Assembly (NCBI GenBank): GCA_029582165.1
Contig: CM055887.1
Span: 10,777,190-10,841,189 of the forward strand
Source of the DNA: Portulaca oleracea
Taxonomy: Eukaryota > Streptophyta > Magnoliopsida > Caryophyllales > Portulacaceae
Length of the DNA: 64,000 nt
Reading direction: 5' to 3'
The translations under genes were made by a program, and so were the position numbers. Positions 48,010 to 61,103 of this stretch are shown piece by piece. Within the stretch, counting starts at the first letter, position 1, and the number at the start of each line of letters is the position of its first letter. The notes under the pieces were generated by a model that made no database searches, was not told the DNA's origin, and was given only the letters and a program-made list of their open reading frames with translations.

Positions 48010-49260
48010 AAAGGGGAAGTTTGAAGAACCTCTAACAAAACCTGTTATCTTCTGAGGTCAGATTTGTAGAAAAAGCTAACATGACCTGCTGCTTGCAAGT
48101 TTGAACATGTGAATGGAGCTCAATTCTTACAATATTTGAGGCCATTCATATGGTCATCAGTTAACAAATAATTTTCTTTTAAAAACATGTGGGCTCCTGC
48201 GGAAGCACGATTTGAGAAATACAGCATACAGGCATACGCAGCCTTACCAGTTCCCCCACATGCAGAGAGGTATATTATCTAGAATGAGAGCCAGAAGAAA
48301 GCTGTTAATCACAGGGGGGGGTGGAGGTGGTTGGAGCAGAAGAGTGGACAGTAGCAACACAACTTTTGCAAGAACACAATTAGCAAAGATTTCTCCCTGG
48401 TTGCTCTTTTTCTTTCTACTAGCTTTTGAACTTTCCATTTTTCTTTTCTCCCCTTCTCTTTTTCCCCCCTTTTCCCCTGTGCCGACCTCTTTCTTTTTTC
48501 TTTTTTCTTTTTTGTTGGGGGGGGGGGGGGGGGTTATCTGTTACGACAGATAAGCCCTTTTCACCTTTGTAGTACTACCCCCTTCATGTTACTCCCTCTG
48601 TTCCTACTATATTCTTCCCTTTCTTGGTTTCACATATGCTTCTCTTGCATCTTTTCTGCTATTTTACCTTCTTTATTTTTTTCCCCTATTTTATCTCCAG
48701 CACAGTGGGAAGTTTTGTTCATGCAGGAGCCGTCCAAGCATGATATAAGTTCCCCGAGGGAAACTCTGGATTTTACAATTGCTCAGCATTTGAATTGGTT
48801 AGGTGCTGGAACTAAAAGGACAGAATATAGACTTCCTACAAAGGTTCACTCTTTTCCAAATTAAACTCAAGCAAATTTATTCCTGAAATTTCAATCACAT
48901 TGAAGAAATATTCTACGAACACATCTAGCATTGATTTCTACAGGCTCTCAAATGTTGAACTAAGACAAATCATATACAAATTCATGCAAAATAATAGCAT
49001 CTTCATCTGTACAAGAAAATCATCGAAGCTGTTCCTGGAACTACCTTGGCAAATATATATAACACTCACAGCGGTTGTTAGCCAGGAGGAGAAAATAAAG
49101 AAGACAGGCCTACCTCAAGCAGAAAAACATAATTATTGGAAATTATGGCAAATAAGATAAACAAGAATGGACCATATAACTGGCAGCTTGCTTTGGCAAA
49201 AATGGGATGACGACGAGTTAATCAGCAGGAACTCTAGATAAAAAGAGAGAACAAGGGGCT
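46861..49260. other. region downstream of the SSP4-like gene
   Basis: Contains the 3' untranslated end of the phosphatase gene (minus-strand AATAAA at 48876-48881 is a candidate signal), a CA microsatellite (about 47931-48004), pyrimidine-rich DNA (48435-48700) and a 17-base G run (48517-48533). ORFs here, including the His/Thr repeat from the CA tract, are low-complexity artefacts. Confidence 0.5.
47931..48004. repeat. CA dinucleotide microsatellite
   Basis: About 37 uninterrupted AC units, followed by an A run. Long perfect tracts are usually length-variable. Confidence 0.95.
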
Positions 49261-52200
49261 TTATTCCTTGTTACCGAATCTCTTAGCAATAAGTGGGCGC
49301 ACATCATCAGCTTCAGCCAAGGTTTCTAGAAAGGGAATCAACGAGACTAGCTCATTATCAGATGGATCATCAAACCAGCTTTTTATTGGAATCCCATTAT
49401 TGACTTGTAGCCTGAAAACCTGACAGCATGGCAGAAATAGTGTCAAAATGAGCATTCTATAGACAATTAGATATGTTCGCAATCTTAAATCAACCACTTT
49501 TCTCCCCTGCTCTTGCATCAAGAGAAATACTATCATCTGGAAAACTAAGAGAGCTGAAACTTCAAGAAGACAACAAGATGGTATTCAGGAAACCCAAAAG
49601 CACCATTCATAACACCTTGTTAGCTTTTTACTTTAAGATTCAACTACCAGTACTTCATAGTCCATATAGTAGAGAAGGCTACCCAGCACTATGGCTCTAC
49701 TGGGTTGAATTCTTATCAAGCAAGCCTCAGTAAATTTCCTCTGAATTTCAACAATAAAATACTGAGCAAATTTAAGAGAATATCAGCAGAATAAGATGTC
49801 GAGCTTAGTCTTGGACACCTCTCCCCTTTTTTCCACATTCTTCCAATAATCATTAGACAACAAGATAGATGGTCAAATACCTGAGGCGAGTTATCTATTA
49901 TTGCAACCTTGGCAAGATCAAGACCCAATACTGTCAAGTCTTTTGTGTAACTTCCATCGGAAAAAATGCATGATTCCCGATATGCACGACCAGAAATAAG
50001 CTTCCCATCAGGATCCAATATGTCTAAAAGTTGTTCCGCATAAATGCTCTGACTGGCAGTAAAGACAACAACTTCAAACATCTCTGCAACTTTTTTCATA
50101 AAGGTCCGAAGGTGAGGCCTTTCTTTTACATATACAGTATGCTCTCTCATGTTGAAGAAAACTGTGAACGTAAAATCTGCATCTTCACAGTGTTCCAATG
50201 TACTATGGACAAGGGTTTCTGCAGCAAATGAATTCATGTCAGCTATAAGCATCTCAAACATAACTAGGAACAAAAGAGAATCTAGGCAGATAATTGGCCA
50301 GTAATAGTTGTTCAGTAGCATCTAGTCCCTATAACAGTGTTTTGACAGGAACCCATAAGTTTCAATGTAGCACCCTCTATTCAAAATGGTCACAGAATCA
50401 ATACATCTAAATGGTCAAATTACTTTATTTGGGGAATTCAAAATAAGTTAAGCAATTATGGTTTGCCTAAAAGGCACAAAGAGGAATATGTTTCCTGTTA
50501 CAACAGGTACTTTGTTCTTCAGAACAGTCTCATGAGTCATGTTCCAATCCCAACAGTACATACTCCATATCTCTCAAAAAGTTCAGAAGTACTAAATGAC
50601 AGGATTTTCGGAGCACCTCTAACAGATTGCACTCTGTATTGTCGTTATAAATTTGCCTATATTTATTAATGTCTTAATTGGAGATCAACAAATGCTGTTT
50701 GAAATATGGATTTGGTTTGTTTCTTCTACAAAATACTTGCAATATTGCTCAAATTCAAAGTTAATGTTAAATAATTGAGCAGCACTTTTTGCTCAATTTC
50801 ACAATACACGCCTTAGAGTAACTCGAATGAGTGCTCAAAGGGAGTTAATCTTAGTAATAACTTCAGTAATCTATACCCCGTTGAGGTAAAATTTGTATGA
50901 TCCAGATTTCTTTCGCACTTTTCGATCATTTCCCTCATTCTAAGTCAATGTTGTTTCCTTTTAATCAGTATACTCTGCTGACTACAGCTCTAAACAGCAT
51001 ATTTTCCTCTGAGCTGAATAAAATCTTAGAACTCAGCCAAAGGTCTATGTTTACTATTCTGTTGATGTTATGCATGGAAGTTCTCTTACCAAATGGCACA
51101 AAGCAGGGGAAAAAAAGTAGACCAAAATACTTATTCCAAAAACAGATAAGAATTCCTCACCATCTAAATCAAGTACCAAAGTAACGGGTTTCCTTTCCCG
51201 TAACTCCTTTGACAAAATGGTCGGCCGATCATCAGGCACAACATCCGATAGGTCAGGCAAGTTTCTAATAAAGGAGTGTGGATCAAAATATTGTTGGTCA
51301 TCTGACTCGACGTATGGCCTGAGATCTGATGGCTGATCACCAGGGCGAACCTGGTGGATAGCAAACATAAAGCTAGAATTATCGCAATCCATCCTTGCTT
51401 CATTGGATACTCGACCATCAAGAGTTTCATTTGATTCCACAGAATCATCAAGGAATGGCAAAGTGATGTTTCGCTCCGTAACATCAAAGAAGATGTTGGA
51501 CTCTGCAGCATCATATTCAGGAAACATAAGAGTTTCAGCAATGTCATCACATACAGAACCCCCACCAAATGGTAAACCTGCAAGAACCATGTCCGAAACG
51601 TAGAAATCTGATATATTGCAAGTGTGGTGGTCAGATGAGCTTCCACTATTACCGTCACTATCATCCGCTGTGCCTAGATGGAAAGGATCTTGATCAACAT
51701 TGACTCCTGAGTCAAAGAAACAGTGGTAATATCTTAATTGACCAGATATAGAAGATATTCGACCAGACATAGCAAGGCATCTAAACAAAGAGATAGCTAA
51801 GGGGGGTGCATGGTGCAAGAAAACCCCATCCCGAGGCAGACACTGTAAACGATACACAATGTTACAGAAGTATTATGTATCAAACTAATACTGTCACCAT
51901 GCTATGCACAGGCAAAACACATATAAAGAACTTGAACTGCAGGCAAAGAGAAAAGCATCCTTACCGACAAGAAAAGAAGAAACCAAACTATCTTTTCTTT
52001 TCTTTTTTTTTTTAATGAGTAGAAGATACCAAACTACCTCTAACAGATAACTATAGCCTGCAAGCACCCCCTTTGTTTAGATTTTTTTTTTTTTTTTGAG
52101 CTTACCTTCATTTTATCAACAGTTACTACAATGCTGGATTTCATTGGTAGTGAACCAAGATAATGGAGTACAGTCTGCAATTTAGTTGAGCTGATTTTGT

Positions 52201-55200
52201 CCTTAGTTTAGGCTGTTGCCTAGTGGTTTGAGATCATGGTGAGAGGCCACCAAGGCGTTTAGGTTCCAGACACCAAATTTACTCATGCAGCTATCAGGAG
52301 GGGAAAGGAACCTCCATATAGGCAGCTGCATACACGCATAACCTCTGTTTTCATACTTCCAATAACTAATATTATCAATGCAAACTATCTGAAAGCAACC
52401 AGCAATGACCAGATCATTTTCAATGAAAACAAATCTCAGTACCCAGACATCAGCAAATTGTACATTAAGTAAGACTAGCATCTCTCCGAACCCAAATTCT
52501 TCAACAACTATGTTCAAACTCATGGTATTTTCCAGTTATTTATGAGAGTTGCACAGAAAATAATAGACGGTTAAGATGTGGCTCAGTCAACTTGAAAACC
52601 TTTCCAATGCAGTTGTTATGTCACATAATAGTGAGTTCACCTCCACAGATTCCCCCCACACCCCTCTTGGCTCTTTCATAACTTAGTAAGCCATTTAGCT
52701 ACTTGTTGAGAATGTGTATAATAATGGACCCATAATAATTAATCATGAAAAGGGAAGGGGAGGAGGGGGGTGGGAAAACAGCAGAAGGGTCATCAGAACA
52801 GGGGGAAAATTGAAGATGCACACTGCACTCCTATAAACAATTAGCAATGATGTTATCAATTCAGCAAGGAGTGGCTTTGGTATGCAAAACTCATACCAGA
52901 AAACATTGTTGTAAATCATCTTGGCAGAGAACTGAGTTACGAAAATTGAGAGTTTTGTGTAGAGATACATTTGACATCATTTTACCTGCATTATCACATA
53001 ATTCTGGTGCATTCTGAACATCATTTTCTTGCAGAGTGGGTGAGAAAATTGTCTCTAGGTTTGTGGAGCATGAAACTGAGTGCATCTCCTGCATAAGAAA
53101 TAATGTTACTTTTTGCATGTAACACAGTATTAATGCAACTATATGCCAAGAAGACAAACACTTTACGATAAATTCTTAGGGTTAGGCTCTAGGAAAGAAA
53201 ATAAGGGCTGGATCTTGTTTTGGGAGGCGCAAAGACGAAAGGAGAAAGCTTTAATAAGTCCGAGCTCCATACATCCTGTTTCCCATGCTCTTAGTACCTG
53301 TTACTACATTAGGGGTGTAAACGAGCCGAGCTGGCTCGTTGTTCAACTGTTTTGCAGCCCTACTTCAGAGTAATATACCGAGTGAAGCTAATACAGCTAA
53401 ACACCACAACCAAACGGTGCGCACATCGTCATGATACAAAGTATCCTACTAGGCATACTAGTCCAAACACTTCATTATTCGCATAATCTTCAACGACTGC
53501 TCTTTCAGAAGTCATATGCAACATAAGACCCAATAGCAAATGAAGGCTGGAAATTGGAACAGTTGAAATGCCATGTTTCTTACTTAGAAATTTGGGATCT
53601 CAGGCTCCTAAATACCTAAAAAAAAGCTTGTGTTTATCAATGCAGAGCATTTCTGAAATAATTCTTTTTTTAAGCCATACACATATTGGAGCCTGATATC
53701 CACCTCATTTTAAGCAAGAAACAAGGCTTTACCACAGTAAACTTTGGATATCCATATATCATTTCAAGGGAAACAAATTGTGTATTTAGCTCTCGAAAAG
53801 GCATCCATAATTCAAATTGGATTCAAAATGTGACCGATCTACAGCAAAACAGCCACATTGGAAAGGTTTTGGAGTTTGGTAATCAGGGTTTTGCCCCGTA
53901 AGGCAGCAACAAGTGCAACACACAACACAATTGTCGTATTTTAGTGACTTTTCAGTAATGTGTCCAAAATCGAACATGCAGCCGAAACTACAGTTTGCAC
54001 TCAAACAGAACCACTTGAGAAATAAAGCTATTGAATTAGCTCCAACACACCGTGGTTTCAATCAACTTAAGAACATCCACGCTGAAACCGATAAACTATT
54101 CATACCAAAACAAGAATCTCACAATTTCCTGTAAGGAAATGTACTTTTGACATAATCTAGGGCAGACTCAACTAGATTTAAACGTTTTCGATATGACACA
54201 GAGCAGAGTAGCAAACAGATGATATAGAATACCGAGATACTCAGTCATACCTATACTCTACTGTTACCATTTCCAGATGTGGAACAAGTTCTGCATCCTA
54301 AAATGCTTCTTAGAAAGGATTCCAAATTGAAATGGTTATAGCCAAAGAGGATCGAGATTCATTGAGAAAAGTTGTTTGAATTGTTAACTAAATTCTTTCT
54401 TCATGACTAACGACTACATCTTTTATAGAAGCATTTGTGTTTCTCTTGATAAACAAACCATACATATATCGTTTCAAGCAATGACAACACCTCATTCTAC
54501 TTACAAATCCCCTTAGTGAGTTATTTTCATTTCCATGGTAAATTTTGGATACTGCAGTAGGGTCATTTGTTCCATGGAAATCAAGTTTGATCCTGAGGTC
54601 TCAAATCACACAGATGGGAGAGTGGAAGAAGCAGTGCTTGGGATTAAAAATCCTAGATCTCCATGAGGAAGGAGGAACTAGAAAACTGTCATATATAGAG
54701 AAGTTCTGCATGAGGTTTATGCCAAAAGGAGGGTTCCGCAGAGATGGCAGAGATATGCAGCAATCTCAAGCAAATATCCTGAGGTCTCAAATCAAAGAGA
54801 TGGGAGATTGGGAGAAGCAGTGTTTGGGATTAAATATCCTAGATATCCATGAGGAAGGAGGAACTAGAAAACTGTCATATCTAGAGAAGTTCAGCATGAG
54901 GTTTATGCCAAAACAAGGTTTTTCGCAGAGATGGCAGAGATATGCAGCAATCTCGAGCAAATACTCCAAAGCGACGCTTTGCTTTCCTTGAAGCATCACC
55001 TAGAGACCATAAAAAGCTAGAACACCACACTCATTCACAAGACATGCGATAGCAATCAACAACTATTAATGCATTACCCAAAAAAAAAAAAAAAAAAAAA
55101 AAACAGTGTAGACCTATGGTAATTCAAAAGACTCCATAATTAACAACTCACCTACATTAGTTCCTAACTTAGCTTAAACAGTTGGAACCTAAAACATCAC

Positions 55201-57248
55201 TGGATACAAGCATACGATCAAAGAAACTAAAAACACTCTTGAAACTTTTAAATAGATTTTGGATCTGACATCCTGTAGAAACTGCACATTCTGCTTTGCT
55301 CCAAAACATTCCTGATAAGTTTGGAAGAAGTGCACAAAGAAAGGGTAGATCTATGATGAAGCAGCACTATGAAAGCAATATGCGGAGAATCTCCACAAAA
55401 AGTGCGAAGCAAATGTAACTTAAGTCAAGGATCTAAAGAGAGAAAAAGAGACAGACAGTTTGACGTTACCATTCCTTCAGTCACTGCAGAATCGTCTGAA
55501 GATGAGTGTAGCTGCTTGCATTGGATGCCTTCGTCACCAAGAAAAACTTCAGAGAAAGTGGTTCCACTATTAATATTCATGTCACTGCTTGCTGATACTG
55601 TGCAAAAAAACAAACACACGAGCATCAAAAGTCCGAAATACAAGCTAAGCAGCAGAAAAGGAATAAGATCAGAATTTTTGGCATTCTTTTCTCATTGTTC
55701 CCTTTTGATCTCATGCTGAAATATTTTGGTGTAATTATCATTATGTGGCTGATAGACTGGCCTATGTATCATGGGAATTGGGAAGTATCAGCCAGTTAAG
55801 CAAGTGCAGCTGCAAGAAACAATAGTTACAGAGAAGAGAACGAAAAGTTGGGTGTGTGAGTGTGTGACATTATTAGAATGGACAAACTTAGGAATAAAGT
55901 AACTCTGAGAAGCTTGGGGTGGCCCTCACCAAGGACACACTTAGGAGAAGTAAGGGCGTCAATCTAACATACATTAACAAAGGAAGAGGATGATCCTGGA
56001 CAAATTAGGAAAGGTCAATGGGCAAGAATTGGCGCGTACAAAGTTCTTCACGGACACCAAATGGCAAGGACTGAATTACATTCTCGGATCGTGGAATGTG
56101 ATAAACAAAAACAGTTTCCACTGTTAGGCTTTCAGCCGTTTTAAGTCTCTTGATTAGTTGATTAGTTTTCTCCGTAAACAATTGATAACGAATAATACTT
56201 CCATAGAGCCCTTTAACATTCTGTAGTCAAAGTCATATCTCATTCCTGAAAATTGTCCAACACAATCATAATTTGATTTAGCATTGTTTGTATCTACTTA
56301 TTTATTACAAAATAGTATTTTTAAGTTTCAGTATATCTGAACTCATTATGAAAATAGTACAGCCTGAGGTACAACCTGCCTTTTAGAAACCTGGCCATAG
56401 ATCTTTCATATATACTGACTACACTACACTGTTAGCAACAATATCACCTACACTTAAATCTTCCCAGCCGTGATTCCACACAGGGCGCTTGTTGCCGTTA
56501 TCTCGTGTACTTGTGTTTTTGTTTAATTAATCCCTATGGCAATTGCAATTAGACATTCCTTCCGTGCACAAGAATGAGGTTGAATTATTCTTCTAAGTGT
56601 TATTACATTTCTGTTCTGTATTTCCTGTTAAGAACAGGAACCTGTTAGCAAATCATTATCTCAGGTTTCCCTTCTAGCAACTACCGTTAGCACCATCCAA
56701 CTTTGATAACTTACAAATTCCAAGCTTGGAAGTTAGGAGATTCATAAGTTAATAGATGGCAACATACACAGTTCATTCAGGATGCAATTAATCAAATATC
56801 AAAATAGCAGCCCAGATAGGAATTGTCAAATTGATTAGGAAACACGCACCCACTCCCACACACCCTAAAAAAAGAACCATGTTGTTAAAATGATATTCAT
56901 TTAGGGAAAAGTGTCTTCAGTAATCTCTATCTTCATTCGAGTCCACATCATAGGAACATAATACAACCTTTGTTGTTATTGTGTTGCTCTTGCAATATAA
57001 CTGTTAGAATAAGTGCAACTGTGCAAGGCTTATCAAGTGCGACAATATAGCACGCGCACAAGATACTGATGATGCTTACCATCCTGGCAGCTCTCGCAAA
57101 AAGTATCGGCTTCAACTGTCAACTGAGATATGTTGACTTGAGAGGGTGACTTTTTTGCTATCGTACTAGATTTATGACAAACACGCAGACAACTTTTCTC
57201 TCTCAAACAACACATGCTTGACTTGTTCTTCATCCTTAATGATGGCAT
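49261..57248 (-). CDS. SSP4: SCP1-like small phosphatase 4 (RNA polymerase II CTD phosphatase)
   Basis: Six coding exons on the minus strand: 57248-57080, 55597-55470, 53088-52986, 51706-51161, 50218-49881 and 49419-49261. All introns are GT-AG, phases fit, and they join to 1443 bases (480 residues). The N-terminus is basic and Cys-rich (MPSLRMKNKSSMCCLREKSC), and residues 60-300 are Ser/Asp-rich and likely disordered. The FCP1-type catalytic domain starts near residue 300: VTLVLDLDE, giving DLDET at 313-317 (nucleophile D313), then VVFTASQSIYAEQLL, IIDNSPQ and SWFDDPSDNEL. The family removes phosphate from Ser in the polymerase II tail in the nucleus; Arabidopsis SSP4, SSP4b and SSP5 are the relatives. 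An in-frame ATG at 57275 would add nine residues; I prefer 57248 (MPSLRM). No frame damage, so it is probably active. Confidence 0.93.
53089..55469 (-). other. SSP4: intron 3 of the SSP4-like gene with tandem duplication
   Basis: At 2381 bases this is the largest intron. It contains two tandem copies of a 186-190-base unit (54590-54775, 54776-54966) and a 24-base A run near 55080. A short TAGGGGTGTAAACGAGCC phrase (about 53311) resembles a hAT-type MITE end, but no partner end was seen. Confidence 0.75.
54590..54966. repeat. two-copy tandem repeat in intron 3
   Basis: Both units contain GAGGTCTCAAATCA and CATGAGGAAGGAGGAACTAG. The period is 186, not a multiple needed by splicing, but it keeps the plus-strand reading frame open across both copies (a 148-codon ORF). 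Probably a local duplication. Confidence 0.9.
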
Positions 57249-57341
57249 TTGATTTACGCTTGTAATTTTGACCACAATATTTCGTAGGAAGCATCAGTGG
57301 GGAGGCAGCACCTCCTTGAAAAATGTAATCAGCAGCAGCAA
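57249..57341 (-). other. SSP4: 5' untranslated part of exon 2 of the SSP4-like gene
   Basis: The acceptor CTTTCTGCAG ends at 57342. An in-frame ATG at 57275 lies in this stretch, so the protein could begin there. Intron 1 (57342-58728) separates it from the leader exon. Confidence 0.7.
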
Positions 57342-58728
57342 CTGCAGAAAGACAACTAGCAAACTGTAAGTGACTTCAAGTATTAAACAGGCAACAAAGT
57401 AACGAAATGAATCTTGCCCAAATATATTAGTGTTCTTCAGTAAAATTCCAACAAAATACACCACATATGCAGGTCAAGAACTGAGCACATCTTACATCTA
57501 GCTAGCCACACTCAAAAGCATAAAATAAAATAAAACCTTGCAACTCATTATTAATGCAATATATCAAAAAAAAAAATTCCAGTAACATATATGAGGCCTT
57601 AAATAAGCATAGATTCCTAATATACAAATTTATATGTAAATCCTCGATCTTTAAGTGTTTCTATCATCACATTCCTACCTCCTGAACTCATTTTACCTCC
57701 TCCCCGTAGCAAAATCCATGTCCTCTAACAAAGACATCATGACAACCAAATCTAAAGTAACTTATGAAAACTCAGACCACATCCTATGCCATAAGGCATC
57801 AACATATGCAGAACATCCCACTCCCTAGACGATCAGCTTTATCTAAGTACAGTGTTTCACCAAAGATTGGATTTCTACCTAACAGTAACTAAATACAGAA
57901 CTATATGACGAAAAAGTAAAAACAGCAAGATAACTTACCAGACTTTGACTAACATCAAATTATATGAGTAGCAAAATCAAGAACTATATGAGGAAAAACA
58001 GCAAGATAAATCCTTGATACTGTAGCCCAGCAATAGAACGGAAAACAAGAACTAAACCTTTTGGGGGGGCAGGCAGAGAATAAGGCTGACATTCAACATA
58101 AGTTGAAAGCTAAATTCAACGGAAATTTAGGGAAAAAAGGGAGATGGAGAGAGACAGAACCGCAACAACAACCAAAAAAAAAGTAGCAAAATCAAACCCA
58201 ACTTCTTGTGCCTAATCTAACTAACATATCAGAGTTTTCTTTATTCCATCAGAACTGGAACTTATTACACCAACAGGAGAAAGGATCAACCAGAAAAGAC
58301 CAACGAATTCAACTTCACCGAAAAAGAAGGGGGAGGACTCCCAACCCAAACTACAAAATCCCCAAATTATAAAGAATCGGAGCAAGAAAACTAATTGAAG
58401 CAATTCAATGACAAATAATACATAACAAGATGAGACTAAATGAACAATTAACACATCAAACAATCACAACAAAGTAAAATTAGACTTAAGACAGTAAAAT
58501 TGAGCAACTAATGAACAAAAACCCTACATATAATGATAAAAGCACAAAATTGCTACAACTACAAGAAGCTGAATCAAGAACTAAACAAGAATTAACCCAA
58601 ACAAACCAATTGAAAAAACATCAAAACTATAGAATTGAGATGACGAAACAGTAGCAGGAGCTCCGAATTAATCAATTATTAAGAAAAATTAAACCTTGAT
58701 AAACACGATTGAGAGAAGATTAATTTAC

Positions 58729-58790
58729 CTCCGGAAGAACCCCTCTCCTTCTCTCTCCTCTTTCTCTCTCTAAGAGTTTGGGTTAACTTC
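58729..58790 (-). promoter_or_regulatory. SSP4: non-coding leader exon with GA-rich tract
   Basis: A donor (CCGGAG before GTAAATTA) ends the exon at 58729. The message-sense strand has a long GAGAGAGAAAGAGGAGAGAG-type tract (58741-58780), as often seen in plant leaders and recognised by GAGA-binding BPC factors. The transcription start was not determined. Confidence 0.6.
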
Positions 58791-58896
58791 CAAAGTTGGA
58801 ACAGTCAGGTGATGCCTTGACTTTGTTGAGGAGAGAGAGGGAGAATGGACGGCCAGGATGCGATCTTCTAGGGAGGGGCGTCTGGCCAGTAGAAAC

Positions 58897-58945
58897 GCGC
58901 CACGTGGGGCGTTCTGATGGGTCAGCGCTCTCCGTTGACACGTGC
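58897..58945. promoter_or_regulatory. two G-boxes upstream of the SSP4-like gene
   Basis: CACGTG occurs at 58901-58906 and 58939-58944, about 110-150 bases upstream of the leader exon. The second is embedded in TTGACACGTG, combining a W-box core with a G-box. G-boxes are bound by plant bZIP and bHLH factors in light, ABA and stress responses. Regulation of this gene by them is inference. Confidence 0.5.
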
Positions 58946-59538
58946 TGGTTCGCGGAAAGAGAGGAGAAAAAAAGCGGCTTTCACAGCCACAACCCAGCTA
59001 GCCTACTTCACGCGCTCTTCTGTTGCGCGTTTGGTTCACTCGCTCTCCTTACTCGGCTCATTGTTGCATATGTCAACAATGTTGAAAACAAACCATGGTC
59101 ATTGACTTGATGAAATAAGGCTTTTCTTATTTATTCATTGCAATGGATATCTTAATGGATTTTCTGTTAACTCAATCTAGATCTTTTTTAAGTGACAATT
59201 ATAATTAATGTAGCTTTGGGCCTTGTCTTTATGTTTAAAGTTTTTTATTTTTCTTTATTTGACATTATAAATATACTAGGCTTCGTTCTTTTATACAGTT
59301 GATGTGGTGTGATAGTGGTACGAAGCGGTAGAATTTGAAAAAGTGTAGTGAGTTGCGGTGAGTTGTGATAAAAATGGGGTAGGTGAGGAGAGAGAATGTG
59401 AAAAGTAGAAAAAGTGAAGAGATATATTGGTAAAGATTGTAGTGTAATGTGGTGAAGTATGGTAGAAATTAAAGAGTGCGGTGTGGTACGGTGTGGTTGT
59501 TCAGACTCGTTTCAAATCGAATTGATGCACTTAATAAA
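58946..59538. other. intergenic DNA, possible MITE remnant
   Basis: A 230-base segment (59279-59510) reiterates GTGGTGTGG and GTGAAAAGTAG phrases. It is bounded by GGCTTCGTTCTTTTATAC and an imperfect inverted end near CAGACTCGTTTC, which may be a decayed hAT-type MITE. No clear duplication was seen. Confidence 0.4.
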
Positions 59539-59679
59539 GTGTTTTGTTTGTTTTAACCCCTAATTATTAGTTAATTATTATGATTTTTGTATGTTTTATA
59601 TGTTGATAAGAGAATAATAAGTAAATGAGTCAAAGATAAAAAAAATCCGGACAAAAAGCAGAGTCAGAAACAATGAGAT

Positions 59680-59850
59680 GTCAACTGCGTCGAGAAGTGA
59701 CGCAGGTTGCGTCTCTCAGACGCTAGTTGTGCCGAGGAGACGCCAGTTGCGTCTCATGAGGCGCAGCCAGCGCCTGGACCAGAGAGAGTGTGCCAGCGAG
59801 AACATGGAGACGCGGCTAGCGCCTGATTTGGCGCGACCTATGTCTAATTA
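59680..59850 (+). repeat. GACGC/GCGTC motif island in the LTR
   Basis: GC-rich interval with repeated GAGACGC, GCGTCTC and AGGCGC units, often as inverted pairs, in otherwise AT-rich DNA. Confidence 0.75.
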
Positions 59851-60398
59851 AATCACGCAGCCGACTTGTTTAGTTAAACGTCGCATTAGGGTTTCTTATT
59901 CTTGTATATACTCCTTATAACACAGTGATAAGAGGATTTTTTATTGAACTTCGACAGAGTTTATGTTTCTTTTAGTTTTCTCTCGAGTTTTCTTCCATTG
60001 TAATTTACTCTTCTTATAGTTTAATTCAAGTTAATTTTCAATTTTCAATTTCTTGTTTCCTTCTCGCTTTCATTTACAGTTATTTTCAGTTCTCGCTATT
60101 TCAATCTTGTCAGTATTAGTTTCAACCCAAAAATCCAACATTTAGTGAAGAGGAGGATTAAGGTTCCTCAAATTCTCATGACAGGAGAATTCGAGCAGTC
60201 TTAGTAATCCAAACCACACCTTTCTTGTTTGTTTGGATTATTTGTGTGATTCAATCACTCGTAGTACAGACATAGGTATGATTTCGTTCTTCACAAATTT
60301 AGTTTTAATTTAGTTAGTGGTTAATTGCTTGCTTAAATTATTTATTGCAATTAGTTTTAGTTGAAACCTGATATTTGCAGTTTTCTAGGTTAACTTCT

Positions 60399-61103
60399 TG
60401 TTGGAGTATTTCAAGAGTTAAGGGGCATAAAAGTTCAATCTATAAGTATAAGGTTGACCAGGCGGTCAACGGGAAGCTAAACGAGCGAGTTGGACCTAAC
60501 ACGGATCGTGCCAGGCTTGACATGACCCGTGTTGGGGTCCAGAGAGTAGGATAATCCTACACTGGTCCAACACGGACCATGATGGTTCACCACGGACCGT
60601 GTTGAAGGCAACACGGACCGTGTTGAGTGCAGTCAGCCTTAATGGCATAATCCCACGATTTCAGCTTCCGGATTGATTGAACTGGATGGATAATTGGGAT
60701 TATCATTGACTGAGAAAGCAGTCAATAATCATCCATTATTATCCGTGGACAAATCCCATGGATCATGCCCCCTTGCTATGGAAACGATGCTAAGTTTGAA
60801 TACTTCTCAAGTCCTATAAATAGTAGGTGTTGTTTTTGCTCATTCAAACACACCATCACAAACTCTTCTTCCTTCTTCTAGAGAGCTTCAACACACTTCT
60901 AAGGTGTTGAACTGCAGCAACATACTTGAGAGTCTTTGAGAGATCTTGTAACTTTGTTTACAAGAAGTTAGGTTTTACCCTTGAGTCTTTTCACGGTCAA
61001 GTGAATAAGTCTTCAGGGGAGACGGGATTGCCCTTGACACATAGCCACCCGAGTGATCCCCCATCTTGTGTGTGACCGCTTTATTTCCTTTGTTTTTTCA
61101 ACA
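60399..61103 (+). mobile_element. solo copia-type LTR, 705 bp
   Basis: It begins TGTTGGAGTATTTCAAGAG and ends GTTTTTTCAACA. A perfect 5-bp duplication CTTCT flanks it (60394-60398, 61104-61108). It has a CCTATAAATAG promoter box near 60815. The start is very close to the LARD-like LTR (minus-strand TGTTGGAATTATTTCAAGAG), and both share the CAACACGGACCGTGTTG island (here 60499-60626), so the two belong to related families. It is inserted in the LTR of the surrounding element. Confidence 0.92.

Noticed and set aside
47663..48055. 130-codon ORF with a His-Thr repeat
   Set aside because: The repeat is the translated CA microsatellite; no other coding evidence.
48212..48864. ORFs of 92-113 codons around the pyrimidine-rich tract
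   Set aside because: Low-complexity DNA; phenylalanine/leucine runs follow from T-rich sequence.
51164..51664. 166-codon minus-strand ORF
   Set aside because: Out-of-frame shadow of exon 5 of the SSP4-like gene.
58796..59110. 104-codon plus-strand ORF upstream of the phosphatase gene
   Set aside because: Overlaps the promoter region and shows no family motif.
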